This document shows positions 27,868-36,875 of a DNA stretch of 64,000 nucleotides, one piece after another. The stretch comes from Seohaeicola_A nanhaiensis (lineage in GTDB: Bacteria > Pseudomonadota > Alphaproteobacteria > Rhodobacterales > Rhodobacteraceae): contig NZ_JBHSGI010000002.1 in assembly GCF_042654245.1 (NCBI RefSeq), forward strand, positions 496,001 through 560,000, given 5' to 3'. The translations under genes and the position numbers were made by a program. The notes under the pieces were generated by a model that saw only the letters and a list, made by a program, of their open reading frames with translations, had not been told where the DNA came from and ran no database searches. Numbering within the stretch: the first letter of the stretch is position 1; every line of letters starts with the position of its first letter.

Positions 27868-28452
27868 TTATGGCGCAGCGGAGAGATAGGCGCCGACGGC
27901 CCGTAGCACTCGCTCAGCCAGCCCTTCCACCGGCAGACCGCCCTCGGCGGCCCCATTGATCAGCGCTCGGGCAATGGCGATGGCATCGAGTCTTGATGTC
28001 AGATCGAGCTTTCCAAAGGCACCTTCCAGCAGGCGTTCGGCGATTGCGGCGATCTCGCGGGTCAACGCCATGGTTTCTGCATCCAGATCCAGGCCGCGTT
28101 CCAGCCGTTCAAGCGCCAATGCCAGTGCGGGCCGGGCGAACTGGTGCCGGATGGAGGCGGCGACCATATCGGCGAGGGGGGTGGCAGAATGTTCAGGGAT
28201 CGCGTGAAAATCCGCAAGCAGCAATGCCCGCTCGCGACGGATCAACTCGGCCAGAATCGACTGCTTGTCGGGATAATATTGATACAGCGTGCCGATGCTG
28301 ACGCCGGCGCGCCGTGCGATGGAATTGGTATTGAACGCCTCGGCGCCTTCCGTCTCCAGAATGCGAGCCGCTGCCTCGACCACGGCCTCGCAGGTCGCGC
28401 GCGACCGCGCCTGACGCGGTGTCTTTCGGGGGTTTTCCGGGACTTCGGCCAT
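27868..28452 (-). CDS. TetR/AcrR-family transcriptional regulator
   Basis: The 194-aa protein has the TetR DNA-binding domain at residues about 10-58 (helix-turn-helix segment NSIARRAGVSIGTLYQYYPDK) and a helical ligand-binding C-terminus. It is divergent from the small darcynin-like gene with 81 bases between, so autoregulation and control of that neighbour are likely. The ligand is unknown. Confidence 0.88.
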   Translation of the reverse strand: MAEVPENPRKTPRQARSRATCEAVVEAAARILETEGAEAFNTNSIARRAGVSIGTLYQYYPDKQSILAELIRRERALLLADFHAIPEHSATPLADMVAASIRHQFARPALALALERLERGLDLDAETMALTREIAAIAERLLEGAFGKLDLTSRLDAIAIARALINGAAEGGLPVEGLAERVLRAVGAYLSAAP

Positions 28453-28533
28453 GGGATCCGGATGCGAGTTGCCGAATTGAGCAAATACTCGGATTCTTGG
28501 ATTATCAGCAACCCCGATGTTTTGGAAACCGAC

Positions 28534-28872
28534 ATGACACCCCTCTCCCCTCCGCTCAGCCTGTTCGTGCTGGTGCGCGCCCTACCCGCCTGGCTGGCGC
28601 TGTCCCGCGCCGAACGTCGCCAAATCGGCGGTGCCGCACTCGCCACTTTGCCCGAAGGGCTGACCTTCCGCCAGTTCGACACAGAGGCGTTTTCTGCCAT
28701 GTGTTCCGATATCTGGATGATTGAGGGCGCAACTCCGCGGTCAATCAACACCGCGATGGAACGCTTGCGCGACACCCCATTATTTTCAGTGCCCTACTTC
28801 GAATTCGTCGCCATTCTTCCCGCGCTCGAAGATGGCTGGCAGGCTTTCGAGGCCGAAGAAGCAGGTGTCTGA
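28534..28872 (+). CDS. Darcynin-like small protein
   Basis: The 112-aa protein resembles the darcynin family by its opening SLFVLVRALPAWLALSRAERR and the ferredoxin-like pattern FDTEAFSAMCSDIWM..PYFEFVAILPALEDGW. No catalytic function is established for the family to my knowledge. The ATG at 28534 follows GGAAA and lies beyond the TetR start; the frame is open further upstream, but that part overlaps tetR. Divergence from tetR suggests inducible expression. Confidence 0.55.
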   Translation: MTPLSPPLSLFVLVRALPAWLALSRAERRQIGGAALATLPEGLTFRQFDTEAFSAMCSDIWMIEGATPRSINTAMERLRDTPLFSVPYFEFVAILPALEDGWQAFEAEEAGV

Positions 28873-29012
28873 AAACCGCCGCCTGAATTTCTATCCTGTC
28901 AGACTGCCCCGATGTGCGTATTGTTGGTCACGGCAAACTTGCGCCCGCCGCCCTCGCGGCCGATGATGTGTCAACTAAGATTGACCTGCGCAGGCAAACG
29001 AGGCTCTGGCCC

Positions 29013-29690
29013 ATGCGGCTCCTCTATGTGGAAGACAATGAAAAGCTGGCGCTGAACACCAGCGCCAGCCTGCGGGACAATGGATTTGCCGTGGATGTCG
29101 TATGTACCGGCCAGGACGCACTTCACGCTGCGCGTACCTATGACTACGATGCGATCGTTCTGGACCGAGGCCTGCCGGATGTGGATGGCCTTTCGTTGCT
29201 GGACGCAATCAAACGGGACAAGCCGCAGATTCCAGTGATCATTTGCACCGCTCGCGACACGCTGGATGACCGGATCGAGGGGTTGAATGCCGGATCGGAC
29301 GATTATCTTGTCAAACCCTTCGCTGCTTCAGAGCTGGTGGCCCGGATCAAGGCGCTGATGCGCCGGCCCGGTCAGGCGCATGGCGTAACGATCACAGCCG
29401 GCAACATCAGTTTCGACACGGTCGACCGAACGGTGCAGATCGACAGCGAGACCGTCAAACTCACGCGCCGCGAATTGGCGCTGCTGGAGTTGTTCATGCG
29501 TAGGTCAGGCCGTGTCCTGTCGAAGGACGCCATCGAAAATGCGCTTTATAGTTTCGACGAGCCCCCGACGATGAATGCGATTGAAGTTTTGACGCACCGG
29601 CTTCGGAAGAAACTGGCCGATCACGGTGCAACGGCTGAGATCCACAACCTTCGCGGGATCGGCTATATTCTGCAGAACGTCGAACAATGA
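29013..29690 (+). CDS. OmpR-family two-component response regulator
   Basis: The 225-aa regulator has a receiver domain (phosphoacceptor D51 in DAIVLDRGLPDVDG, Thr/Lys switch residues in VIICTARD and YLVKPF) and a C-terminal winged helix (about 125-222). It overlaps the next histidine kinase gene by four bases (ATGA), its likely partner. The ATG at 29013 follows GAGG by about nine bases; the open frame from 28914 has no support. Targets are unknown. Confidence 0.93.
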   Translation: MRLLYVEDNEKLALNTSASLRDNGFAVDVVCTGQDALHAARTYDYDAIVLDRGLPDVDGLSLLDAIKRDKPQIPVIICTARDTLDDRIEGLNAGSDDYLVKPFAASELVARIKALMRRPGQAHGVTITAGNISFDTVDRTVQIDSETVKLTRRELALLELFMRRSGRVLSKDAIENALYSFDEPPTMNAIEVLTHRLRKKLADHGATAEIHNLRGIGYILQNVEQ

Positions 29691-31048
29691 GCTTTGCCGC
29701 ACAACTGGTCGGACCGGCACAGTCGCTTCGTCGCCGGCTGACCATCAATATCGTTCTGGCTCTGTTTGTAAGCATGCTGCTGGCCGCCGCCGTGCTGATC
29801 TCGGAGTTTTTCGAGCACATCGAAGAGTCCACACGCGACAATCTTTTCCTCGAAGCGCGCGAGATCCTGGGCCAAATCGACCCGTCTGCGCCCGACCTTG
29901 GACTAGACCCAAGCGCGCTGAGGTTTCGCGGCGAAACGGGCGCCTACCGCTATACGGTTTTTGACGCATCGCGCGGCGTGATTGCGGGAGGCGAGACCTC
30001 GCGCGATATCCAGGCGCAATTGGCATCGATGCGGCCAGGCCAGGCAATGGAAATCGACCTGCCGGGGGGCCGGGTGGGCGGCGCAATCCGGGAACAAGTG
30101 CAAGGCACAGAAATCTATGTAATGGCCTCCACCTTGCCGCCCGGCACAGGCGGCTCGCAGTTGCATCAGCTGATGCACGAGGTGAACGAGCAGCTTTGGT
30201 GGGTCTTGACCGGATTTGTCCTGATCCTGACTGCCGCCTGGCTGTCGACTCGTGGCACGGTTGCTTCCCTTGAAGAGCTTTCGCAGCAAGCCAATCGGAT
30301 TGGCCCGCAGGACACGGACAAGCGGCTATCCCAACAGAACGTGCCGACTGAGATTCGACCGATGATCCAGGCCGTGAACAGTGCCTTCGACCGGTTGGAA
30401 CAGGGATTGAACGCGCAGCGCGATTTTTCATCGAACGTCGCACATGAGGTTCGGACTCCCCTGGCGGTCCTTCGGTCAAGCATCGACCGGATTTCCGACG
30501 CCGGCATACAAGCGAGCCTTGCGGAAGACCTGTCGCGGCTGGACCGCATCTTCGAACAATTGATCGATCTGGCCCGTGCCGACGCCTCGCGCGGGTCGGG
30601 TTTCGAATCCGTGCATTTGCGTTCCGTCGTCATGGAACAGGCGGTGGAACTTGGCTCAGAAGCCGTGAAGGCCGGGCGACGTCTGGCCATCAACGGGGAC
30701 ACGGACTGCATCGTCACAGGCCATGCCGGGCTTTTGGGCATCGCGGTGAACAACCTTGTGCGAAACGCGCTGCACTATGCGCCGAAAGGCAGCGAAGTCG
30801 AGATTGAGGTAGTGGCTGAACCACCGGCCATCCGCGTTCTCGATTCCGGTCCCGGCGTCCCCGATGCTTTGAAAACGCGCCTTTTCGAGCGGTTCAACCG
30901 CGGGCCGTCTGCCTCGCCCAACCAAGGGTCGGGCATCGGGTTGGCGATCGTCGAGTCGGTCGCTCGGGCGCACGGCGCGACGGCCTCGGTCAGCGACCGG
31001 CCGGGTGGAGGCAGCGTTTTTGCCATCACCTGGGCAGGGGACACTTGA
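29687..31048 (+). CDS. Sensor histidine kinase (HAMP-HisKA-HATPase)
   Basis: The 453-aa inner-membrane kinase has transmembrane helices at about 20-39 and 171-188 flanking a roughly 130-residue periplasmic sensor, then HAMP (about 189-242), HisKA with H253 in SSNVAHEVRTPLA, and an ATPase domain with NNLVRNALHYAP, LDSGPGVP and GSGIGLAIVESV. It should phosphorylate the overlapping OmpR-type regulator. The signal is unknown; the two-component pair has no adjacent target other than the convergent catabolic arm. Confidence 0.93.
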   Translation: MSFAAQLVGPAQSLRRRLTINIVLALFVSMLLAAAVLISEFFEHIEESTRDNLFLEAREILGQIDPSAPDLGLDPSALRFRGETGAYRYTVFDASRGVIAGGETSRDIQAQLASMRPGQAMEIDLPGGRVGGAIREQVQGTEIYVMASTLPPGTGGSQLHQLMHEVNEQLWWVLTGFVLILTAAWLSTRGTVASLEELSQQANRIGPQDTDKRLSQQNVPTEIRPMIQAVNSAFDRLEQGLNAQRDFSSNVAHEVRTPLAVLRSSIDRISDAGIQASLAEDLSRLDRIFEQLIDLARADASRGSGFESVHLRSVVMEQAVELGSEAVKAGRRLAINGDTDCIVTGHAGLLGIAVNNLVRNALHYAPKGSEVEIEVVAEPPAIRVLDSGPGVPDALKTRLFERFNRGPSASPNQGSGIGLAIVESVARAHGATASVSDRPGGGSVFAITWAGDT

Positions 31049-31067
31049 CGAGTAACAACATGCAACG

Positions 31068-31730
31068 TCAGACGAGAGCCTGCTGCCCCTGTTCCATTTG
31101 CGCCAGGGCGCAGGCAAGTGTAACACCAACCTGGACCGGATCAATCACGCGCACGCCCAGCGCGCGGGACATGGCAGCGGCCCCGCCCGTCATTCCCGCG
31201 CATCCCAGCACCACCGCGTCGGCTTCGCCCAGACGCTCGCGTACGACCTGCGCGACACGGGCAAAGGCATGCGCCCGGTCTTCTTCGAAATCGAGCACGC
31301 GCACTCCGGCGGCAAAGACGCCCAAGCACTGACGGTCAAGGCCCGCGTGCCTCAGGTTTTCCTCTAGCACCGGCACTGAAGCATCGGCAGGAGTAACGAC
31401 AAGAAACCTGCGTGCCGACAGAGCGGCCATGTGACAGGCCGCGGCTCCAATTCCGATTACCGGCTGGCTGAAGCGCCCACGGGCTGCATCGACCCCGGTA
31501 TCGTCAAAGCACGCGATCAGCGCGGCCTCGAACTTCGCAGCGTCCAGGATGCGGATCACGCCTTTCTCGGCGAGGGCACCATCGAGCGCGCCCTCGATGG
31601 CCTCGGGCGCGTCTGGATTTCCGCATACGGTAAGGTCGAAACCGTTGGGCGCCACCAATCGGGCGGCCATATCAATACGGCTGGTCATCTCTTCGCTGGA
31701 ATTGGGATTGACGACCAGCACGCGTTTCAT
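31068..31730 (-). CDS. Aspartate/glutamate-hydantoin racemase family protein
   Basis: The 220-aa protein has the family opening RVLVVNPNSSEEMT and the second-cysteine motif VVLGCAGM (about 168-175); the other catalytic cysteine is likely C73 or C98 (LIACFDDTG, AAACHMAAL). The family racemises amino acids, hydantoins or allantoin. The ATG at 31730 overlaps the flavin reductase stop by four bases and matches the conserved N-terminus, so a start at 31754 is unlikely. It is the last gene of the GntR-headed operon. Confidence 0.85.
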   Translation of the reverse strand: MKRVLVVNPNSSEEMTSRIDMAARLVAPNGFDLTVCGNPDAPEAIEGALDGALAEKGVIRILDAAKFEAALIACFDDTGVDAARGRFSQPVIGIGAAACHMAALSARRFLVVTPADASVPVLEENLRHAGLDRQCLGVFAAGVRVLDFEEDRAHAFARVAQVVRERLGEADAVVLGCAGMTGGAAAMSRALGVRVIDPVQVGVTLACALAQMEQGQQALV

Positions 31731-32380
31731 TCGGAGGCCAGTCGCGCGGTCCACTGTGCCAGGCTGGGTGTGACGAGGTCAAAGAGGTCCCGCGTTGACG
31801 AATAGCTGTGACCGCCCATGCGCCCGACTGCGTCCAGGCCGGCCTGGTCCACATGCAGTCGATCATTCACAAGGTCGGCGCGCATATGGAGATGCAGCAC
31901 TTCGCCCAGAACGATTTCGCGGGAGCGGCCGAGTGACAGAGTCATATGGCGACGACATTCCAGGGCAACCGGAGCCTCGGCGATCCAGGGGCTGATGACC
32001 GACACACCGGGGCGCGTGGCAAGACCCGCCGCCTCGACCTCGTTGACCTCGGGCGGAAAGGCGATTGCGGTGTTGTCCATCGCCTCGACCGTCTTCATGT
32101 CGACGATGTTGACGGTAAACTGCTCAGTCAGCCGGATATTTTCGGCAGTGTCCTTCATGCGCATGTCGGCATGGTTCTCAATTCCGACGGCAAGAATGGG
32201 CGGGTCGGCAGTTAGGACATTGAAAAAGCTGAAGGGCGCCGCATTGACGCGGCCGTTCGGATCGACCGTCGTGATCCAGGCAATCGGGCGCGGCACGACC
32301 GTACCGATCAACAGCTTGTATCGCTCGCGCGGCCCAAGGCTGCGAAAGTCGAAACCGGTTCGGCCGTCACCGGACATCAT
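31727..32380 (-). CDS. Flavin reductase-like (FMN-binding split barrel) protein
   Basis: The 217-aa protein matches the flavin reductase-like domain: LIGTVVPRPIAWITTVDPNG (about 24-43), NAAPFSFFNVLTADPP and the segment KDTAENIRLTEQFTVNI. It probably binds FMN and reduces it with NAD(P)H for a partner monooxygenase, or is a flavin-binding protein of unknown role. It overlaps gntR and the racemase gene by four bases at each side. No monooxygenase is encoded in the neighbouring island. Confidence 0.85.
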   Translation of the reverse strand: MMSGDGRTGFDFRSLGPRERYKLLIGTVVPRPIAWITTVDPNGRVNAAPFSFFNVLTADPPILAVGIENHADMRMKDTAENIRLTEQFTVNIVDMKTVEAMDNTAIAFPPEVNEVEAAGLATRPGVSVISPWIAEAPVALECRRHMTLSLGRSREIVLGEVLHLHMRADLVNDRLHVDQAGLDAVGRMGGHSYSSTRDLFDLVTPSLAQWTARLASE

Positions 32381-33066
32381 CCAAGATCCTTCGCGTAACG
32401 GCTGAGGATCGCGCCGACATCCGGCTCGTCGGACTCTTCGGTAAGTTGCGCCCGCGCCTGCACGGCCCCGAGGTGTTTTTCCATGATTGCGGCGGCCCTG
32501 TCGGCGTCCTGTTCGCGCAGCGCTTCCAGCAGGGCCAAGTGTTCATCGACGCCACATTCGGCCGAATGCGGGCGGCCGAAATGAGCAAGGATCAGCGACG
32601 AGCGCGATACGATCTGACTGACGTAGTCGGTGAGTGTCTTGGAACCGGTCAATTCGGCCAACAGGATATGGAACTCTCCCGCCAGCCGGATGGAAGTTGC
32701 TCCGGCCGAGGCCATGGCGCGGCGCTCTTCGCGGATATGGGATGAGAGCATGTCGATCGAGTCCTTGTTCATCCGCCGGCAGAGCCGCGAAACCACCTCA
32801 CGTTCCAGCGTGCGGCGGATGTCGAAGACATCTCGGGCTTCCTCGAGGCTCGGCACAGCCACCGAGGCGCCCCGGTTCGGGCGCATCTCCACCAGGGCCT
32901 CGGACGCCAGTCGGATCAAGGCAGCACGCGCGCTGGTGCGGCTCACCCCAAAAGTGTCGCCGATCTGATCCTCGGGCAGCTTGGTGCCCGGCTTGAGCGC
33001 CTGCTCGATGATTGCGCGCCGGAGCGACGCATAGATCGCGTCGCCGCGCGTCTGTTGCGTGGACAT
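32377..33066 (-). CDS. GntR-family regulator with FCD domain
   Basis: The 229-aa regulator has a winged helix (about 8-75, with DTFGVSRTSARAALIRL) and an all-helical FCD effector domain (about 90-215) with the metal-ligand-like arginine/histidine positions of this family. It is divergent from the ABC transporter operon; two GTATAC boxes lie in the 251-base gap. It probably represses both arms until the transported compound or a product binds. Confidence 0.9.
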   Translation of the reverse strand: MSTQQTRGDAIYASLRRAIIEQALKPGTKLPEDQIGDTFGVSRTSARAALIRLASEALVEMRPNRGASVAVPSLEEARDVFDIRRTLEREVVSRLCRRMNKDSIDMLSSHIREERRAMASAGATSIRLAGEFHILLAELTGSKTLTDYVSQIVSRSSLILAHFGRPHSAECGVDEHLALLEALREQDADRAAAIMEKHLGAVQARAQLTEESDEPDVGAILSRYAKDLG

Positions 33067-33123
33067 GCTTTCGTCCTCCTAACCTCTGGGCACTTTTACC
33101 TAAGTATCCAGTGTCTCGTCAAG

Positions 33124-33134
33124 ATGTATACGAT
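33124..33134. promoter_or_regulatory. Candidate GntR operator 1
   Basis: ATGTATACGAT contains the GTATAC core (33126-33131). It lies close upstream of gntR, so would serve autoregulation. It is exactly 100 bases from the second box. Confidence 0.5.
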
Positions 33135-33223
33135 TTTGTTGCCACAGAGTTACAATTTCGGATAGGCTTCGGACAGAATCACTGACGAATCGCGGCCTCA
33201 CCCACGGGTAAACAAACAGAAGA

Positions 33224-33233
33224 TCGTATACGA
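33224..33233. promoter_or_regulatory. Candidate GntR operator 2
   Basis: TCGTATACGA is a perfect 10-base palindrome centred on GTATAC (33226-33231), 85 bases before the ABC substrate-binding protein gene. GntR/FCD regulators often use such GTATAC-type sites. Confidence 0.55.
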
Positions 33234-33317
33234 ATGACCCATTAGCAGTGGGCAAACGACAGGTCGGGCCGCACAGTATTTTGGATACAACTCTAGACAG
33301 GGACCGAGACAACTTCC

Positions 33318-34883
33318 ATGGCAAGACATCTGACAACCGCCCTCGCCTGCGCCACGGCACTTCTGCTTGCCCAAGGCGCGACTGCCGAAACATTCAGATG
33401 GGGCGCGGGGCGCGACATTGGTTCGCTAGACCCCTATTCCTATGGAGACAGCTTCACGATCAACGTGATGAACCACGTGTATGAAGCTCTCGTTCGATAT
33501 GACCGCGACCTGAAACTGGAACCGGCGCTGGCCACCTCGTGGGAAATCGTGTCGCCCACGGTCTGGCGCTTCAAGCTGCGCGAGGGCGTGACCTTCCACA
33601 ACGGCAATCCCTTCACCGCGGACGACGTGATTGCATCACTGACCCGCGTGAGTCACCCGAACTCGCCGCTCAAGGGCAACCTTCCTGCATACAAATCCGC
33701 CACAAAAGTTGACGACTACACCGTCGACATCGAACTCACAGGCGCCTACCCGCTTTTGCTCAACGACCTGACGAATATTCACATCTTCGACGCGGAATGG
33801 CTGAAGGAGAACAATTCGGAGGAGCCAACGGACATCGCCGCGGGGATCGAAGGTTACGCCACCTTCAATGCCAATGGCACCGGACCCTTCATTGTGGAAA
33901 GCCGTCAGCCCGAAGCAAAAACGGTCTTTGTTGTGAACCCCAATTGGTGGGACACGCCCCAGCATAACCTGACCCGGATCGAGTTTCAGCCTGTCACTTC
34001 GGCGGCAACCCGGGTGGCCGCACTGCTTTCCGGCGAGATCGACTTTACCGACAATGCACCGGTTCAGGATTTGCCGCGCCTGGCCGCCTCGCCCGACGTG
34101 AACGTGCTGGAGCGCACCGACCTGCGCACCATCTTCCTGATGTTCAACCGCCGACCGGAGCTGGCGGGCGGCGGTGCCAACCCGCTGAACGAGCTGAAAG
34201 TGCGGGAGGCGATGTATCAGGCCATCGACCTTGACCTGCTGCAACAGAAGGTGATGCGCGGCAAGTCGCGGGTTGCTGGCACGATCATCGCACCGGAGAT
34301 TCCGGGCTTTACCGAAAAGCTGGACGACCGCCCCGACTATGACCCGGAAAGCGCCAAGGCGCTGCTGGCCGAAGCCGGATTCAAGGACGGTTTCTCTTTT
34401 GTCTTCAATTGTATGTCCGATGGCTATGTGAACGAAGAGCAGATTTGTCAGGCGATCACGTCGATGTGGGCCCGCATCGGGATCGAGGCCAAGCTGGATG
34501 TCGCCCCTCGCGCGGTACAAACGCCGAAGCGGACCGGCGGGCAAACCGATGTCTGGACTCTGGGCTGGGCGACACTGCCGATGCTCGACAGCTATTCCCC
34601 GCTGCTCCAGATCATCCACACCAAGGACGGCAATTCAGGTGTCTTCAACTGGGGCGGCTGGTCCTATCCGGACATCGACAAGTTGATCGGCCAGGCCGGG
34701 GTCGAACTGGACTATGACAAGCGGATGGCCCTGCAGACGGAGGCGCTCAAGATGGTCGATGACGCGGTTCTGGCCATCCCGTTGCACCAGCAACCGATGA
34801 GCTGGGCCACCTCGGGCAAAGTCGCCGAGATGCCGCAGTTTCCGGACAACAAGCCGCGCCTTTGGTTCGTCAAGATGAAGTGA
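33318..34883 (+). CDS. ABC transporter substrate-binding protein, family 5 (peptide/nickel/opine type)
   Basis: The 521-aa protein has a signal peptide (about 1-24, ending ATAET) and the SBP_bac_5 fold (EALVRYDRDLKLEPALATSW, WRFKLREGVTFHNGNPFTA). It captures the substrate in the periplasm for the permeases encoded just downstream. The family binds peptides, opines, nickel or modified heterocycles, so the ligand is not fixed by sequence. A hairpin after the gene may raise its mRNA level over that of the permeases. Confidence 0.92.
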   Translation: MARHLTTALACATALLLAQGATAETFRWGAGRDIGSLDPYSYGDSFTINVMNHVYEALVRYDRDLKLEPALATSWEIVSPTVWRFKLREGVTFHNGNPFTADDVIASLTRVSHPNSPLKGNLPAYKSATKVDDYTVDIELTGAYPLLLNDLTNIHIFDAEWLKENNSEEPTDIAAGIEGYATFNANGTGPFIVESRQPEAKTVFVVNPNWWDTPQHNLTRIEFQPVTSAATRVAALLSGEIDFTDNAPVQDLPRLAASPDVNVLERTDLRTIFLMFNRRPELAGGGANPLNELKVREAMYQAIDLDLLQQKVMRGKSRVAGTIIAPEIPGFTEKLDDRPDYDPESAKALLAEAGFKDGFSFVFNCMSDGYVNEEQICQAITSMWARIGIEAKLDVAPRAVQTPKRTGGQTDVWTLGWATLPMLDSYSPLLQIIHTKDGNSGVFNWGGWSYPDIDKLIGQAGVELDYDKRMALQTEALKMVDDAVLAIPLHQQPMSWATSGKVAEMPQFPDNKPRLWFVKMK

Positions 34884-34891
34884 GGCCGACG

Positions 34892-34917
34892 GGCCGGGCG
34901 TTCCGCGCCCGGCCTTT
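34892..34917 (+). terminator. Hairpin after the substrate-binding protein gene
   Basis: GGCCGGGCG (34892-34900) and CGCCCGGCC (34906-34914) form a 9-bp stem with loop TTCCG, followed by TTT only. This suits partial termination or 3'-end protection, giving excess binding protein. Confidence 0.6.
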
Positions 34918-34935
34918 GACCACGGGAGACTTCCG

Positions 34936-35907
34936 ATGATTGCATTCCTTCTCAAGCGGATCGCCAACGCGGTTATGGTGATGCTGGCCGTGGCGCTGTG
35001 CGCGTTCCTGATTTTCCGCTTTGTCGGTGATCCGGTCGAGATGATGCTGAATGAACAGGCGACGCAATCCGACCGCGAAGCGCTCCGTGAGAGGCTGGGT
35101 CTGAACGAGAGCGTGGCGCTTCAATTCGCGCGCTTTGTCACAAATGCCGCCCAAGGCGATTTCGGGATCTCTTACCGCAACCAGCAAGAGGTGATCGGCC
35201 TGATCGCCGAACGCTTCCCGGCGACCATGGAATTGGTGCTGGTGGCCACGGTGATTTCGCTCGCGGTCGGAATTCCTATGGGCGTCTACACGGCGATCCG
35301 GCGGGGTTCATGGCTTTCCGAAAGTTTCCAGTTCACATCCATCATCGGCGTATCGCTCCCCAGCTTTGTCGTCGGAATCGTATTGATCCTGATATTCTCG
35401 GTCACGCTGGGATGGTTTCCGGCCTTCGGGCGCGGCGAAACCGTGTCCCTGGGCTGGTGGACGACCGGATTGCTGACGCCCTCAGGTCGCGCAGCGATCA
35501 TCCTTCCGGCCCTCTCCCTGTCTCTCTTTCAGATCACCTTGGTCATGCGCCTGGTCCGAGCCGAAATGCTGGAAGTCCTGCGCTCCGACTTCATCAAATT
35601 CGCCCGGGCCCGAGGCATTCCGGCCCGCACGGTCCACTTCCGTCATGCACTGCGCAACTGCCTCATGCCTGTTGTGACCATGACCGCCATGCAGATCGGC
35701 AACCTGATCGCCTTTGCGCTGGTCACCGAGACGGTGTTCCAGTGGCCCGGCATGGGCCTGCTATTCATTCAGGCTGTGACCTTCGTCGATATCCCGGTCA
35801 TGGCGTCCTACCTTTGCGTCGTCTCGCTGATCTTCGTGGTGCTGAATACGCTGGTCGACATTGCCTATGCCATCATCGACCCGCGGCTGCGGGCTCAGCA
35901 GGCCTGA
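34936..35907 (+). CDS. ABC transporter permease, DppB/OppB type
   Basis: The 323-aa permease has six transmembrane segments and the family's typical start LLKRIANAVMVMLAVALCAF, followed by a periplasmic loop with QATQSDREALRERLGL. The EAA-like coupling motif is FIKFARARGIPARTVHFRHALR (shown in two parts in the chain). It pairs with the next permease. It lies 52 bases after the binding-protein gene, downstream of the hairpin. Confidence 0.92.
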   Translation: MIAFLLKRIANAVMVMLAVALCAFLIFRFVGDPVEMMLNEQATQSDREALRERLGLNESVALQFARFVTNAAQGDFGISYRNQQEVIGLIAERFPATMELVLVATVISLAVGIPMGVYTAIRRGSWLSESFQFTSIIGVSLPSFVVGIVLILIFSVTLGWFPAFGRGETVSLGWWTTGLLTPSGRAAIILPALSLSLFQITLVMRLVRAEMLEVLRSDFIKFARARGIPARTVHFRHALRNCLMPVVTMTAMQIGNLIAFALVTETVFQWPGMGLLFIQAVTFVDIPVMASYLCVVSLIFVVLNTLVDIAYAIIDPRLRAQQA

Positions 35908-35917
35908 GGAGCACAAC

Positions 35918-36865
35918 ATGACCGACGTCGCACAACCCATCCCTGCTGTTCGTCGCAGCCGTTTCGAGCGCCTTCGCGACAGTGACATCTGGTACAGTTT
36001 TCGCCGCAGCCCTTCGGCGGTCGGTGCGGCCATCGCGCTGACGGTCCTGATCCTTACGGCAGTTCTGGCCCCCCTCTTTGCGCCGCAAAATCCCTACGAC
36101 ATGGCAGCACTCGAACTCTGGAACTCGGAACTGCCGCCCATTTGGTTGGAGGGAGGCCAGTGGCCCTATGTTCTTGGCACCGATGTGCAGGGGCGGGATC
36201 TGTTGTCGGCCATTCTTTACGGCTCGCGGGTCTCGATCATGATCGGCGTGGCCTCGGTGGCGGTGTCGCTGGCGGTCGGGCTGAGCCTTGGGCTGATCTC
36301 CGGCTATTTCGGAGGGTGGATGGACAACGTGCTCATGCGCATCGGCGATGTGCTTTTATCGATCCCAACGATCCTGATCGCCATTCTTGTCAGCGCCGTG
36401 GCGCGGGAACTGCTGCCACTCGGCTGGCGCGAGGCGGGTTCCGCAGCCGTTCTCGTTCTGGCGATCTCGCTGACCGCCTGGGTACAGTATGCCCGCACGG
36501 TCCGGGCACAGACGATGGTGGAGCGGCGAAAGGAATATGTGCAGGCGGCACGGCTGATCAAGGTGCCCGCGCGTCGGATCATGGCAAAGCATATTTTGCC
36601 GAACACGATGACTCCGATCCTGGTCGCCGCCACGCTGAATTTCGGCCTTGCCATCCTGATCGAGGCGACACTGTCCTTCCTGGGCGTCGGCATGCCGCCG
36701 ACCGAGCCTTCACTCGGCACGCTGATCCGCATCGGCAACCAGTATCTGTTTTCGGGCCTTTGGTGGATTGTCCTGTTTCCCGCCATTCAGCTTTCGCTTC
36801 TCGTGGTCTCGGTGAACGTTCTCGGCGACTGGCTGCGGGACGCCCTCAATCCCAAACTTCGTTAG
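35918..36865 (+). CDS. ABC transporter permease, DppC/OppC type
   Basis: The 315-aa permease has the DppC N-terminal cap (FRRSPSAVGAAIALTVLILT, LFAPQNPYDM) and the GTDVQGRDLLSAILYGSR motif typical of this subunit. The coupling helix motif is near RRIMAKHILPNTM. ATG 35918 is preceded by TGAGGAG that overlaps the preceding stop; an earlier frame start at 35861 is inside dppB and unlikely. Confidence 0.92.
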   Translation: MTDVAQPIPAVRRSRFERLRDSDIWYSFRRSPSAVGAAIALTVLILTAVLAPLFAPQNPYDMAALELWNSELPPIWLEGGQWPYVLGTDVQGRDLLSAILYGSRVSIMIGVASVAVSLAVGLSLGLISGYFGGWMDNVLMRIGDVLLSIPTILIAILVSAVARELLPLGWREAGSAAVLVLAISLTAWVQYARTVRAQTMVERRKEYVQAARLIKVPARRIMAKHILPNTMTPILVAATLNFGLAILIEATLSFLGVGMPPTEPSLGTLIRIGNQYLFSGLWWIVLFPAIQLSLLVVSVNVLGDWLRDALNPKLR

Positions 36866-36875
36866 GAGAACCAAC

